Source: Streptomyces sp. NBC_01241 (lineage in GTDB: Bacteria > Actinomycetota > Actinomycetes > Streptomycetales > Streptomycetaceae). Taken from it: a stretch of 64,000 nt of DNA. Position 1 is the first letter of the stretch; each line of letters starts with the position of its first letter. The notes under the pieces were generated by a model, which searched no databases, was not told the DNA's origin, and was given only the letters and a program-made list of their open reading frames with translations. The stretch lies in NCBI RefSeq assembly GCF_041435435.1, contig NZ_CP108494.1, positions 7,536,501-7,600,500 on the forward strand, given 5' to 3'. The position numbers were made by a program, and so were the translations under genes. This document shows positions 26,769 to 35,885 of this stretch, in pieces.

Positions 26769-27716
26769 ATGAAGCTCTGCTTCCTCGTCGAAGAGCTCTA
26801 TCGGCATGACGGCATGCCGCTTGACGTGGTCCGACGACTGTCGTCGTGGGGACACCAGGTGGACGTGGTGCGCCCCGGCGGCTCACTGCTGCGGATCTCC
26901 GAAGAGGTGCGGGCGGGGACCCATGACGCGTGGGTCCTCAAGACCGTGTCCGGCGGCCCCGGGCTCACCCTGCTGGAGGCCGCGGCGGCTGTGGGCCTGA
27001 CCACGGTGAACGATGCGCGGTCGATCCGCGCGGTGCGCGACAAGGTCCTCACATCGGTCATCGCGCGACAGCACGGGCTACCGGTTCCGGTGACCTATTC
27101 GGCACCGAGGGCCACGCTGTTCGCGGATGTTCCCGAGGAGCTCTTCCCCCTGGTGGTCAAGCCCGCCGACGGCAGCTCGGGGCGCGGGGTGCGGCTCGTG
27201 CCGGACCCCGGGCGGCTGGCGGAGGCGGAGCAGGCGGGGGAGGGCCAACTCATCGCACAGCCCTACGTGTCCAACTCGGGCTCCGATGTGAAGGTCTACT
27301 GTCTCGCGGGCGAGTTCCACGCGACCTTGCGCCGCTCCCCGCTCCACCCGGACGGGCCGGTCGACGAGGGAGCCGTCCCCCTGCCCGCCGAGGTGGCCGC
27401 AGTGGCGGCGAAGGTGGGAGCGGTCTTCGGCCTCGATCTGTACGGCATCGACGTGGTGCTCGGCCCCGACGGCCCGGTGATCGTCGACATCAATGACTTC
27501 CCGAGTTTCCGTCAGGTCCCCGACGCCGTATCCCGGTTGGCCGGAGCCGTCCTCGACCTGGCGAGGACGGGCGGCGCTGCCAGGACGGGCGTGCTCGCCC
27601 CTGCTCCGCGCATTCCCGCGCAGCCGCAAATCCCCCAGGGACGGCCTCATCCGCACCCCGTCCCTGGCCTCGAAGCGGACATGCTGGCAGCCGTGCCGGG
27701 AGCCGCGCAGATATGA
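26769..27716 (+). CDS. ATP-grasp ligase/kinase (RimK or ITPK-like), first of pair
   Basis: About 315 residues from the ATG in gggatgaag, with GAGGGG upstream. ATP-grasp features are visible: central-domain lysines in PLVVKPADGSSGRGV, the hinge LIAQPYV, a DVKVYCLAGEF strand and the metal-binding IVDINDFPSF near the C-terminus. The DINDFP form resembles both RimK amino-acid ligases and ITPK-type inositol phosphate kinases. A Pro-rich tail of about 50 residues follows. Its stop overlaps the next ATP-grasp start (ATGA), so the two proteins are made together. Product unknown. Confidence 0.8.
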   Translation: MKLCFLVEELYRHDGMPLDVVRRLSSWGHQVDVVRPGGSLLRISEEVRAGTHDAWVLKTVSGGPGLTLLEAAAAVGLTTVNDARSIRAVRDKVLTSVIARQHGLPVPVTYSAPRATLFADVPEELFPLVVKPADGSSGRGVRLVPDPGRLAEAEQAGEGQLIAQPYVSNSGSDVKVYCLAGEFHATLRRSPLHPDGPVDEGAVPLPAEVAAVAAKVGAVFGLDLYGIDVVLGPDGPVIVDINDFPSFRQVPDAVSRLAGAVLDLARTGGAARTGVLAPAPRIPAQPQIPQGRPHPHPVPGLEADMLAAVPGAAQI

Positions 27717-28552
27717 GGGTGTGTCTGCTGACCGACAAGCCGGATCATCCGCTGCTCTCCGCAGCCTCTTCCGCGCTGATCGAGGCGCAGCACCGGGTGA
27801 CGTTCCTGAACCCGGACACCGGAAACGGATCCCCGTCGGAACTGGTGACCCCGGACGATCTCGCCGACGTCTACCTCCTCAAGGCTCATACCCCCCGGGC
27901 ACTGGTGCTGGCCCGTTTCCTCGAAGCACACGGCGCCCGGGTGGTGAACTCCGCTGCCGCGACTGAGCTGTGCCAGGACAGGAGCCGGATCGCCGCCGTG
28001 GCGGAAGGCGCAGGCCTGCCGATGCCCCGGACAAGGACCCTGGACGCGCTGTCCGAAGCCCTCCACGGAGCGGAGCGGCCGGAGAGCGGCTATCCGCTCA
28101 TGGTCAAGAGCCGCCACAGCCGGCGCGCGGACCTGGTCGCCCGCGTGGACGGTCCGGCCGAGCTCCGGGACCTTGCCGCCAAGTGGTCCGACGAGCCCGT
28201 CGTCCTGCAGGAGTTCGTCGCGAACAGCGGTTGGGACCACAAGCTGTGGGTGATCGCGGGGGAGGTGTTCGCGGGGGTGCGCCCCGCACCGGTGGGCGCC
28301 CCGCCGGACGGTGCGCAGTCCGCGCCACTGGTCCGTGACCTGCCGCAGGCCTGGACCGGGCTCGCCCTCCACACGGGAGAGGTCTTCGGCCTGGATGTCT
28401 ACGGTGTCGACCTGCTGGACCGCGAGGGCGCGCCCGTCGTCGTCGACATCAACGCCTTCCCCGGCATCCGCGGGCCGAAGGGCGCACCTGCCGCGCTGGC
28501 GGCCCTGGCACTGCGACGCCCCCGGCCCGGCCCTCCCGCCTACGAGGCCTGA
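27713..28552 (+). CDS. ATP-grasp ligase/kinase, second of pair
   Basis: 279 residues, translationally coupled to the preceding ATP-grasp gene. Features are PLMVKSRHSRRADLV, VVLQEFVANSGWDHKLWV and VVVDINAFPGIRG. The glycine-rich loop between the ATP-contact lysine and hinge is shorter and charged (SRHSRR), unlike the first protein's SSGRG, so the two may have different roles or form a heteromer. The 3' end overlaps the convergent helicase relic by 13 bp. Substrates cannot be inferred. Confidence 0.78.
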   Translation: MRVCLLTDKPDHPLLSAASSALIEAQHRVTFLNPDTGNGSPSELVTPDDLADVYLLKAHTPRALVLARFLEAHGARVVNSAAATELCQDRSRIAAVAEGAGLPMPRTRTLDALSEALHGAERPESGYPLMVKSRHSRRADLVARVDGPAELRDLAAKWSDEPVVLQEFVANSGWDHKLWVIAGEVFAGVRPAPVGAPPDGAQSAPLVRDLPQAWTGLALHTGEVFGLDVYGVDLLDREGAPVVVDINAFPGIRGPKGAPAALAALALRRPRPGPPAYEA

Positions 28553-29412
28553 CACACCCCGGCCTCCACCAGGAACTCGCTGGGGGCGCCCGACCACGAC
28601 ACATGCAGCCCGTCCCGGGCGCGCGTGCACGCGACGAACAGCAGGCAGCGTTCCGCCAGCAGGTCCGACTCGTGCTGGAGCCGGTCGATGTCGGCCGGGG
28701 TCACCGCACGCGGGTACGGCAGCGCACCGTCGCTCACGCCGATGACCGCGACGCACCGGAACTCCAGCCCTTTGAAGGAGTGCATGGTGCCGACCTGTAC
28801 GGCGTCCGCGTCGGAAGGCGCGTCGCCCCGCAGGCGTGCGACAGGGACGCCCGCGGCCTTGAGCCGCTGCACCGCCTTGTCGCAGTTCTTGTTGAACCGG
28901 GCGCTGACCCCGATCTCACCCGGCTCGATCCCGCTGTCGAGCCAACCACGGACGCGTGCGACGAGCGCGTCCATCTCGGTTTCCTCGGAGTCCGCCCCGT
29001 GCGCCTCGGGCCCGTTGCCGTGCAGGGCCGAGCGGTAGCCCAGCAGGGTCTCGTTCGCCGCATCGTCCGCCAGCTGCTCGAAGGGCCGGCCGACGAGCAG
29101 TGCGGTGGACCAGGAGAGGACCTCGTGCGTGGAACGGTAGTTCTTGCGCATCTTCGCCGACCGGCCGGCCACCTTGATCCCGACGGCCTTCAGCGACACC
29201 TTCGAGTCGTAAATGCGCTGATGGGGGTCGCCCGCGATGAACAGGTCGTCGGGACGGGCCGGAGCCGCCGCACGCAACAGTCGCCACTGCGCGGGGTGCA
29301 GGTCCTGTGCCTCGTCGACGACCACATGCCGGTATCGCGGGCCATCGGCCTCCAGCAGATCCGCGGCCTGTTCCCCAACCCGCCGGCACCGGACCCGACC
29401 GCCAACCCGGCT
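28540..29412 (-). pseudogene. UvrD-type helicase, N-terminal half missing
   Basis: The open frame keeps the Walker B box (VVVDEAQD), motif III (AGDPHQRIY), motif IV (RKNYRST), motif V (GTMHSFKGLEF) and motif VI (CTRARDG). It begins at a stop (29413-29415) only about 30 codons before Walker B. The Walker A P-loop and the whole 1A region, about 250 residues, are absent, so it cannot bind ATP. Nothing upstream restores it, because the next gene on the strand is a sortase. A GTG at 29325 could start a 261-residue remnant. Confidence 0.8.
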
Positions 29413-29461
29413 TCAGAAACAAGCGCCGGACACCCCGCTACGACGTCGGCAAAACCAGCCG

Positions 29462-30118
29462 TCAGCTCCGGTCGGCGTACACGATGAGGTTGTCCACCGG
29501 GTGGCCCTGGGCGTCGAAGGCGCCGTCGCAGGTGATGAGACGCAGGGTGCGTGCGTTGGTGGCACCGTAGACCTTCTCGGTCGGGAAGGCCTTCTTGCTG
29601 ACGGTCTCGGTGCCGGTGACCCTGAAGTGGATCTCGGCTCCCTGGTCGTTGCGGATTGCGATGTCCGCCCCCTTGCCGATCTTCCTGAGATCGTGGAAGA
29701 CGGCCTTGCCGAGGCGGGTGTCGTTGTGCCCGATGAGGACCGCGGCGCCACGTTCGCCGGGGATCGCGCCCCCGGTGTACCAGCCGACCGTCATGCCCTT
29801 CTCGGCGGGCGGGACCTCGACCGTGCCGTCCTCGTTCAGACCGAGCCGCATCAGCGAGCTGTTCACCCCGATCGACGGGATGCTGACATGGGTGGGACTC
29901 GCGGCGGACTTCGGCTTCCCGGACTTCTCGGGCTTCTGCGTCCCCTCGGGCCCCGTGTCCTTCGGAGAGTTGAGAGATCCCGGGGCGCTGGATGAACCGC
30001 CGTCGGCGCGTGATGCGGCGGACGAGGCATCCACGGCGCCGGAGGAGCAGCCGGTGAGAGCGAGACAGGCGAGCACCGGAAGTGCGGCATGCCAAAGCGA
30101 CATGCGTGTACGGGACAT
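29462..30118 (-). CDS. Class F sortase, lipoprotein-like N-terminus
   Basis: About 218 residues from the ATG at 30118 (GGAG upstream). The N-terminus is a lipobox signal (LACLALTGC), followed by a disordered Ser/Gly/Pro/Lys linker and a sortase beta-barrel. The catalytic His lies in LIGHNDT and the catalytic Cys in RLITCDG, the class F pattern in actinobacteria. It anchors or processes surface proteins outside the membrane. The next gene upstream encodes a small surface protein with a C-terminal membrane segment, a natural partner. Confidence 0.88.
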   Translation of the reverse strand: MSRTRMSLWHAALPVLACLALTGCSSGAVDASSAASRADGGSSSAPGSLNSPKDTGPEGTQKPEKSGKPKSAASPTHVSIPSIGVNSSLMRLGLNEDGTVEVPPAEKGMTVGWYTGGAIPGERGAAVLIGHNDTRLGKAVFHDLRKIGKGADIAIRNDQGAEIHFRVTGTETVSKKAFPTEKVYGATNARTLRLITCDGAFDAQGHPVDNLIVYADRS

Positions 30119-30271
30119 GGGGGCTCCAGAACGGGACGGAGATGGGCAGTGGCGCCGCCCGGGACGGGGCGGCGCCACGAGGGGAGGTCAACTGCTGTGC
30201 GCGGTCGGTATTCGAGCGCGGTCAGTTGCCTTGCATGTCAGTGGCCGTGAAGGGACTGACGTGCCGGCAGT

Positions 30272-30700
30272 TCAGCGACCCTGCTGGGCGGCGGAGCGGC
30301 GACGCAGCACGATCGTTCCCGCTCCCGCGACCAGAAGGGCGGCTGCGGCCGACCCGGCAAGGGCGGTGGTGCTGTCACCCGAGGTCCCGGCCGGTCGCTC
30401 GCCCGCGGCGACGCCACCGCGCGGAGCGGCGGCAGCGGGACGCTTGCCCGCGGCCGAAGGCTCGACCACGGCCGGGGCGGGACTGTCGCCCGCGGCAACA
30501 CCGCCACGGGGCGCAACCGACGGCTCCGAGCCCCGCGCGGGCGCGCCGGTGACACCGGCCGGGGCGGCTGCGGCGGACCGCTCGACGGACGGCTTCGGTG
30601 CGGGCGTGCTGTCGGCGAAGGCCGCGGTGGACGGGACGAGTACCGCGCCGGCCGCGACAGCGGCAAGGACGGCGGTACGCAGGGACAGACGGTGGGGCAT
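30272..30700 (-). CDS. Small surface protein with C-terminal membrane anchor
   Basis: About 142 residues from the ATG at 30700, chosen because GGAG is eight bases upstream; the ATG at 30706 is too close to it. It has a Sec signal peptide (TAVLAAVAAGAVLVPSTAAFA), a Pro/Ala/Gly-rich stalk with two copies of APRGGVAAG, a C-terminal hydrophobic segment and a basic RRRS tail. That is the layout of a sortase substrate, but no LPxTG or LAxTG motif is present before the last helix; the spot reads PAGTSGD. It sits just upstream of the sortase gene. Confidence 0.75.
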   Translation of the reverse strand: MPHRLSLRTAVLAAVAAGAVLVPSTAAFADSTPAPKPSVERSAAAAPAGVTGAPARGSEPSVAPRGGVAAGDSPAPAVVEPSAAGKRPAAAAPRGGVAAGERPAGTSGDSTTALAGSAAAALLVAGAGTIVLRRRSAAQQGR

Positions 30701-30824
30701 GGGCATGGCTCCATTCCAGGTCGGCCTCGGTGGTGCCCGGAAGCCGGTTCGCACCGGGCGCAAGGCATGCCGACAGGCTGGCGTGAAGTTATGAAGAAAC
30801 TGTCAGATCGCTGTGGTCATCGCA

Positions 30825-32918
30825 TCAGGCCTGGCCCGCACCGCTTCCACGGCCGCCCACGGCACGTTCGGGTCCACCCGCGCCGCTCCCGCGCTCGCAG
30901 CCGCCTGTCGCGCTCGCCGACATGCCCGTCGAGGGTCCTTGGGACTCGCCCGGCCCACCAGCCTCCCCCCACTCACCCGACCCCGTCCGCGCAGGATCCG
31001 TCGGCAGCCGGAGCGTGAACACCGAACCCTGCCCGTCGACGCTCACCGCACTCACCGAGCCGCCGTGGGCCTCGACGAGTTTCCGCACGATCGCCAGGCC
31101 CAGCCCGCTGCCGCCGGTGCGGCGGCTACGGGACTTCTCCGCGCGCCAGAAGCGGTCGAAGACATGGGGCAGATCCACGGCCGAGATGCCGCTGCCCGTA
31201 TCCGTGACGTCCACCACGACCAGGTCCGCGCACTCGGAGCCATACGCATGCAAGGTGACATTCCCACCCGCCGGGGTGTGACGCACCGCGTTGGAGACCA
31301 GGTTGCCGATGGCCTGACGCAGCCGGACCGGATCGGCCGTCAGCTCGGGACCGGGAGTGCCGGCCGTCGCCGTGAGGACGGTCAACGTGACTCCAGCCGT
31401 CTCCGCCCGCCCCTGGTGGGCCGCGGCGACCTGGCCCAGAACGTCCTCGATGCGTACCGGCTCGGGGTGCAACCGCAGCGCACCCGCGTCGGCCGCGGCC
31501 AGATCCTGGAGATCGTCGATGATGTGCTGCAGCTGAACGGCCTCCGTGTGGAGCGAGGAGATGAACGCCGGGTCGGGCTCCGCCAGACCGTCCTGCGCTG
31601 CCTCCAGCCAGCCGCGGATGTTGCTCAGCGGGGTGCGCAGTTCGTGGGCGACGTCGCTGACCATGTCCTTGCGCTGTCCTTCGAGGCGGGCACGGTGGGC
31701 GGCCATGTCGTTGAAGGCCACGGCGAGCCGCCCGATCTCGTTGTCGTCGGTGACCAGCACCGGCGCGGAGTCCTCACCGTCCCGCATCCGTTGTGCCGCA
31801 CCGGTGAGGGCGTGCAGCGGCCGTACGAGCCGGGCCCCGGCCAGCATGGTGGCTCCGACGGTGAGCGCCAGGACGAGCGCCGCGGCACCCGCGATCTTCG
31901 CGGTGTTCGCCGGGGAGAGGTCGAAGCCGGGCACGGTCGTGCCGCCCTCGTCGCCGATGAACAGCAGTGCGGGCGAGGCGACATAGGAACTGAGCTGCTC
32001 ACGGCGGGCCGTGCCCACGCAGGATGCGGTGGCCCGGTCGTCGTCGCCGGTGCGGACGCTCGGCGCGGGAGCGGGCGACGGGGTGGAGACACCGGCGCTG
32101 GGCATCGGCTCGGGACCGCCGCCCCAGGACAGGTCCAGATTGAGCTGTACGCCCGTGCGGCCCTGACGTTTCAGGCAGGCATCGGCGAGCCGATTGAGCG
32201 CGCCCAGCGCCTTTCGCTCGGTCGCTGTCGGTTCGTCCAATGTGTCGGATGCGCACCTGGTGCCCTGCATCCGGTCGGGATCGTTGCCCACGACCTCGAT
32301 GCGCGGGCGCCCACTCGGGCCCCGCACCACATCCGCCGCAACCCCGGACCGATTCAGGCACGCCACACTCCGGTCGGCGGCACGCTGCAACGCCGTACGC
32401 TCGACCGCGGGCAGCCGGAACGGACCGACTGCGCGCGGGTCGACACGGTCGGCCGTGACGCCGGCCCGGCCCACCGTCTGGGACAGCGCCGTGTCCACGG
32501 ACAGCGGATCCACGATCGCCGATGCCTCGGGCGGCAGCGCGGGCGGGGACGGCCGGGTGGCGGAATCGGCGAGTGGCCGGCGCTGCTCGGTGGTGAGGGC
32601 GATCCGCCGGCCGGACTGCCGCGCCAGGTCGTGCACGGTGCTGTCGATGCCGTCCCAGGTGGGGTGAGCTGCCGCATATCCGAGCAGGGTGTAGTAGATC
32701 TGGGCGTCGGCGGCGAGGTTCTGACCCTGTTCCTGCTTGATGGCGCCGGAGGTGGTCTGGACGGCAAGCCAGGCCGTGGCGGCCACCGAACACGCCGCCA
32801 CCAGCGCCGATACCGCCAGCAGACGGCCGAACAGACTCTTGCGCAGCGGCAGCCGCGCCCGCTGCTCACGTCGAAGGGGCACGCCACGCACCCGGCTACG
32901 ACGACGCACGCGAAGCAT
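30825..32918 (-). CDS. Membrane sensor histidine kinase
   Basis: 697 residues: a first membrane helix near residue 35, a long extracytoplasmic sensor of about 300 residues, a second helix near 340, HAMP, then HisKA with the phospho-acceptor in DVAHELRTPLSN. A complete HATPase follows (NLVSNAVRHTP, DTGSGI, GSGLGLAIV), then a Gly/Ser-rich tail. The sensor contains several cysteines (SVACLN, GTRCAS, DACLK, TASCVG) that could form disulfides. It overlaps the response regulator gene by 23 bp and should phosphorylate it. Confidence 0.92.
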   Translation of the reverse strand: MLRVRRRSRVRGVPLRREQRARLPLRKSLFGRLLAVSALVAACSVAATAWLAVQTTSGAIKQEQGQNLAADAQIYYTLLGYAAAHPTWDGIDSTVHDLARQSGRRIALTTEQRRPLADSATRPSPPALPPEASAIVDPLSVDTALSQTVGRAGVTADRVDPRAVGPFRLPAVERTALQRAADRSVACLNRSGVAADVVRGPSGRPRIEVVGNDPDRMQGTRCASDTLDEPTATERKALGALNRLADACLKRQGRTGVQLNLDLSWGGGPEPMPSAGVSTPSPAPAPSVRTGDDDRATASCVGTARREQLSSYVASPALLFIGDEGGTTVPGFDLSPANTAKIAGAAALVLALTVGATMLAGARLVRPLHALTGAAQRMRDGEDSAPVLVTDDNEIGRLAVAFNDMAAHRARLEGQRKDMVSDVAHELRTPLSNIRGWLEAAQDGLAEPDPAFISSLHTEAVQLQHIIDDLQDLAAADAGALRLHPEPVRIEDVLGQVAAAHQGRAETAGVTLTVLTATAGTPGPELTADPVRLRQAIGNLVSNAVRHTPAGGNVTLHAYGSECADLVVVDVTDTGSGISAVDLPHVFDRFWRAEKSRSRRTGGSGLGLAIVRKLVEAHGGSVSAVSVDGQGSVFTLRLPTDPARTGSGEWGEAGGPGESQGPSTGMSASATGGCERGSGAGGPERAVGGRGSGAGQA

Positions 32919-33624
32919 TCCTCGCCGGGTCCGTCAGCTTGTAGCCGACACCGAAAACGGTGAGCAGCCGGACCGGCCGACGTGGCGTGGGCTCGATCTT
33001 CTTGCGCAGGTTCATGATGTGCACGTCGACGGTGCGGAAACTGATGTACCGGTCGAAGCCGTGCAACTCCTCCAGCAGCCGCTGCCGGGTGAAGACCCGC
33101 TCGGGCTCGGCCGCCATGGCGGCGAGAATCCGGAACTCGCCGGGTGTGCACTCCACGGACCGGCCGTCGACCGACACCTCGTGCCGGTCCGGGTCGACGA
33201 TGAGCGCACCCACCGTCAGCACCTGGTTCGTGACAGGATCGCCCCCCGCCGCTGCCCGCCGGCTGCGACGCAGCAGCGTCCGTACGCGCGCCATCAACTC
33301 ACGCGGGCTGTACGGCTTCGTCACATAGTCGTCCGCACCGAGGTCCAGACCCAGCAGCAGATCGTCCTCGGTGCTGCGGGCCGTCAGCATCAGCACCGGC
33401 ACCTCCCGGTGCTCGGCGCGCAGCACACGTACCACGTCAAGACCGTCGGCCCGCGGCATCATCACATCGAGCACCAGCAGATCGGGCTCCCGGTGCCGGA
33501 CCTCGGCGAGGGCCGCCAGGCCGTCCCCGACGACCGTGACCGCGTGGCCCTCGTGTTCGAGGTAGCGGCGTACGAGTTCGGCCTGCTTCTCGTCGTCTTC
33601 GGCGACTATGACGTTTGCGCACAC
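32896..33624 (-). CDS. OmpR-family response regulator
   Basis: About 242 residues from the GTG at 33624; an upstream GTG at 33666 is possible. The receiver domain has AEDDEKQ, the phosphorylated Asp in LLVLDVMMP, the Thr of MLTARS and the Lys of VTKPYSP. The C-terminal winged helix shows FRTVDVHIMNLRKKIE and FGVGYKL. It forms a two-component system with the overlapping kinase. Targets are not visible; the sortase pair next to it is a candidate. Confidence 0.92.
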   Translation of the reverse strand: MCANVIVAEDDEKQAELVRRYLEHEGHAVTVVGDGLAALAEVRHREPDLLVLDVMMPRADGLDVVRVLRAEHREVPVLMLTARSTEDDLLLGLDLGADDYVTKPYSPRELMARVRTLLRRSRRAAAGGDPVTNQVLTVGALIVDPDRHEVSVDGRSVECTPGEFRILAAMAAEPERVFTRQRLLEELHGFDRYISFRTVDVHIMNLRKKIEPTPRRPVRLLTVFGVGYKLTDPARNASRASS

Positions 33625-33888
33625 GCGGACGATCGTAGATGAGCCCGCGCCGGCACCTGGTGACACCGCTCGTCCGACAGACCCCGGACGCCGAGCGGGC
33701 CGACTTCGGGCTCCGCTGCGAGAACCCGAAGTGGCCCCAGTGACGGACGAAGTCGATCCGGCTCCAGTGGGCTGTCATCTGCCAGGAGTACGCAAGTGGG
33801 TTCTGCCACCGTCGGGCGGAGCGTCCGTCCAGCGGGCAGTGGAAAACCGCTCGACGGATCTGTCCGGGGCGGGGCATGCTCCGCACTC

Positions 33889-34608
33889 GTGACGACGCCG
33901 AAGCAGCTCCTGGTCCAGACCGCCGCCCGCAACAACGCCGACTGGTGCGCGGCGATGAGCCGATCGCACGACGTGGCGAGCGAGTTCGGGACACAGGCCT
34001 GGACGGCCCCGACCCGCACACCCCTGTACTACCCCGACGCGGTGACGCTGGTGCCGGGTGCCGACCCGGCCGCGCTGGCAGAGCGGATCGACATCACCGC
34101 GCCCGGCGCCTCGGTCAAGGACAGTTTCGCCGACCTCGACCTGACGGAGGCCGGCTTCCAGGTGCTGTTCGAGACGCAGTGGATCCACCGCCCGGCGGGT
34201 GCGCCCGCCATCACTTCGGATCTCGCCTGGGACGTGGCGGGTGACCCGGACATGCTGCGTGCCTGGGCGCTCGCCTGGGACGGCGGGGAGGGCAGCGCGG
34301 GCCTCTTCCGGCCCGAGCTGCTCGACGACCCGGCCACCTTCGTGCTCGCCGGACAGTCACCTGACGGCCGGGTGATTGCCGGAGCGGTGGCGAGCCGCAG
34401 CGACCATGTGGTCGGAATTTCCAATGTCTTCGCCCTGGAAGGCGGCCCTGACGCGGCCTGGCCGGTCGTGCTGGACGCGGTGCACCGACTGTTTCCCGGC
34501 CTGCCCGTGGTCGGCTATGAGCACGGGCAGGATCTGGCGGTCGCCGTCCGCCACGGCTTCCAGCCGGTCGCTCCACTGCGGATCTGGCTGCAATCTGACC
34601 GTCGGTGA
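33889..34608 (+). CDS. GNAT-like acetyltransferase family protein
   Basis: About 239 residues from the GTG at 33889. The second half reads like a GNAT fold: VLAGQSPDGRVIAGAVASRS, a central VGISNVFA strand, and the C-terminal VVGYEHGQDLAVAVRHGFQPVAPLRIWL in which the gain-of-copy 'xxxGFxxxxPLRIW' ending is typical. The first half is less clear and begins TTPKQLLVQTAARNNADWC. Function unknown; acetyl-CoA binding is inferred from the fold only. Confidence 0.65.
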   Translation: MTTPKQLLVQTAARNNADWCAAMSRSHDVASEFGTQAWTAPTRTPLYYPDAVTLVPGADPAALAERIDITAPGASVKDSFADLDLTEAGFQVLFETQWIHRPAGAPAITSDLAWDVAGDPDMLRAWALAWDGGEGSAGLFRPELLDDPATFVLAGQSPDGRVIAGAVASRSDHVVGISNVFALEGGPDAAWPVVLDAVHRLFPGLPVVGYEHGQDLAVAVRHGFQPVAPLRIWLQSDRR

Positions 34609-34882
34609 CTGGCCATCGACTGCCGCCGTTCGCGGGTGTCGTATCCCCGTGGTGGGCTGCGCGTTCGCATCACCACGCCGCATGCCATGCGACAAGATCT
34701 TCATCGACAAATCGTCCGGCAAGCTCGCCGGCCGTCCGACATATGCTTGGTGCCATCCCGACTTCAACACGCTGAACTTGGCAGGGAAGCGATCCGTGAC
34801 GAGGTCCACGGAGGAGTGCGCGGACACGGACGAGTGCGCAGACGCGGGCGAGTACACAGCAGCGGTCGAGGCGGGGAGAACT

Positions 34883-35728
34883 GTGGAACCAGGAACCGGA
34901 TACGACGCACACGACGCACACGACGTACCGGGCGTGCTGCCCGAAGGGCTCGGCGAGGCGATACGTGCCACCGCCGAGGAGATCGCCGAGGTGCTGCGCG
35001 GAGTTGCGGACACGAGCGTCCCGGTGCCCGGCTCGGAGTGGACCGTAGGGCAGGCGGCGGCGCACCTGACGCAGGCCAACGAGCTGATGGCCGGCATCGC
35101 CGCAGGCCAGGAACGCACCTACGGGGACGGAACGCCGCAGAGCCTGGCCGCGGCCAACGAGCGCGCGCTCGCCGCCTTCGAGGAGCGGGGCGCCGAACCG
35201 CTGGCCGGGATGATCGTGGCGCACGCGGAGGCGTACCTCACGGCGGTGGACCGGTACGGGACGGACGAGAACGCGACCGTGGTCACGCCGTTGGGCCCGA
35301 TGAGCCGGGCGGTGCTGAGCTCGTACCTGCTGACACACATGCTCGGCCACGGCTACGACCTGGCCCGTGCGCTGGGCCGCCCGCACATGATCGACCGCAC
35401 CCGCGTCGAGCTGTCGCTGCCCTTCCTCATTACGGCGATGCCCCGGGTGACCGATGCCGCTGCGATCGCCCGGCTGACCGCCCGCTACACGATCCGACTG
35501 TGGGGCGGCGCCCGCTTCGGCGTCACCTTCACCGACGGCGTCGTATTCGTCACCCCGCAGCCGCCCACCCGCCCGGACTGCACCATCCTCATCGAGCCGG
35601 TCACCTTCCTCCTCATGGCGCTCGGCCGGTGCAACCCATGGGGAGCCATGGCCCGCGGCCGCGTCCTCGCCTGGGGCCGCAAACCCTGGCTCGCTCCCCG
35701 GTTCCCCAGGCTGTTCACGGCACCCTGA
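34883..35728 (+). CDS. DinB / maleylpyruvate isomerase-fold protein
   Basis: About 281 residues from the GTG at 34883, which has GGGGAG four bases upstream; an in-frame GTG at 34796 is the alternative. The N-terminal half is a four-helix mycothiol-type fold with conserved helices (WTVGQAAAHLTQANELMAGI, LLTHMLGHGYDLARALG). Its His residues match the metal site of the DinB/MDMPI superfamily. The C-terminal half resembles an SCP2-like domain. Related proteins use mycothiol or bacillithiol as cofactor; the reaction here is unknown. Confidence 0.72.
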   Translation: MEPGTGYDAHDAHDVPGVLPEGLGEAIRATAEEIAEVLRGVADTSVPVPGSEWTVGQAAAHLTQANELMAGIAAGQERTYGDGTPQSLAAANERALAAFEERGAEPLAGMIVAHAEAYLTAVDRYGTDENATVVTPLGPMSRAVLSSYLLTHMLGHGYDLARALGRPHMIDRTRVELSLPFLITAMPRVTDAAAIARLTARYTIRLWGGARFGVTFTDGVVFVTPQPPTRPDCTILIEPVTFLLMALGRCNPWGAMARGRVLAWGRKPWLAPRFPRLFTAP

Positions 35729-35885
35729 GCGGCGGCCGGATCTTCCCGCGTCGAGCCAGGACGATCACCATCGCCATGTCCAAGAGATGCCGCCCCGTCT
35801 GACGCTAACGTTGATCCGCACGGTGGCAGCGGCGGTGCCGGGGAGGGCGCATCGCGCGGAACACCGGGAACGAGGAGTGCGCGAC

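Noticed and set aside
30813..32963. 716-residue plus-strand open frame
   Set aside because: It is antisense to the histidine kinase, whose H, N and G boxes are all present.
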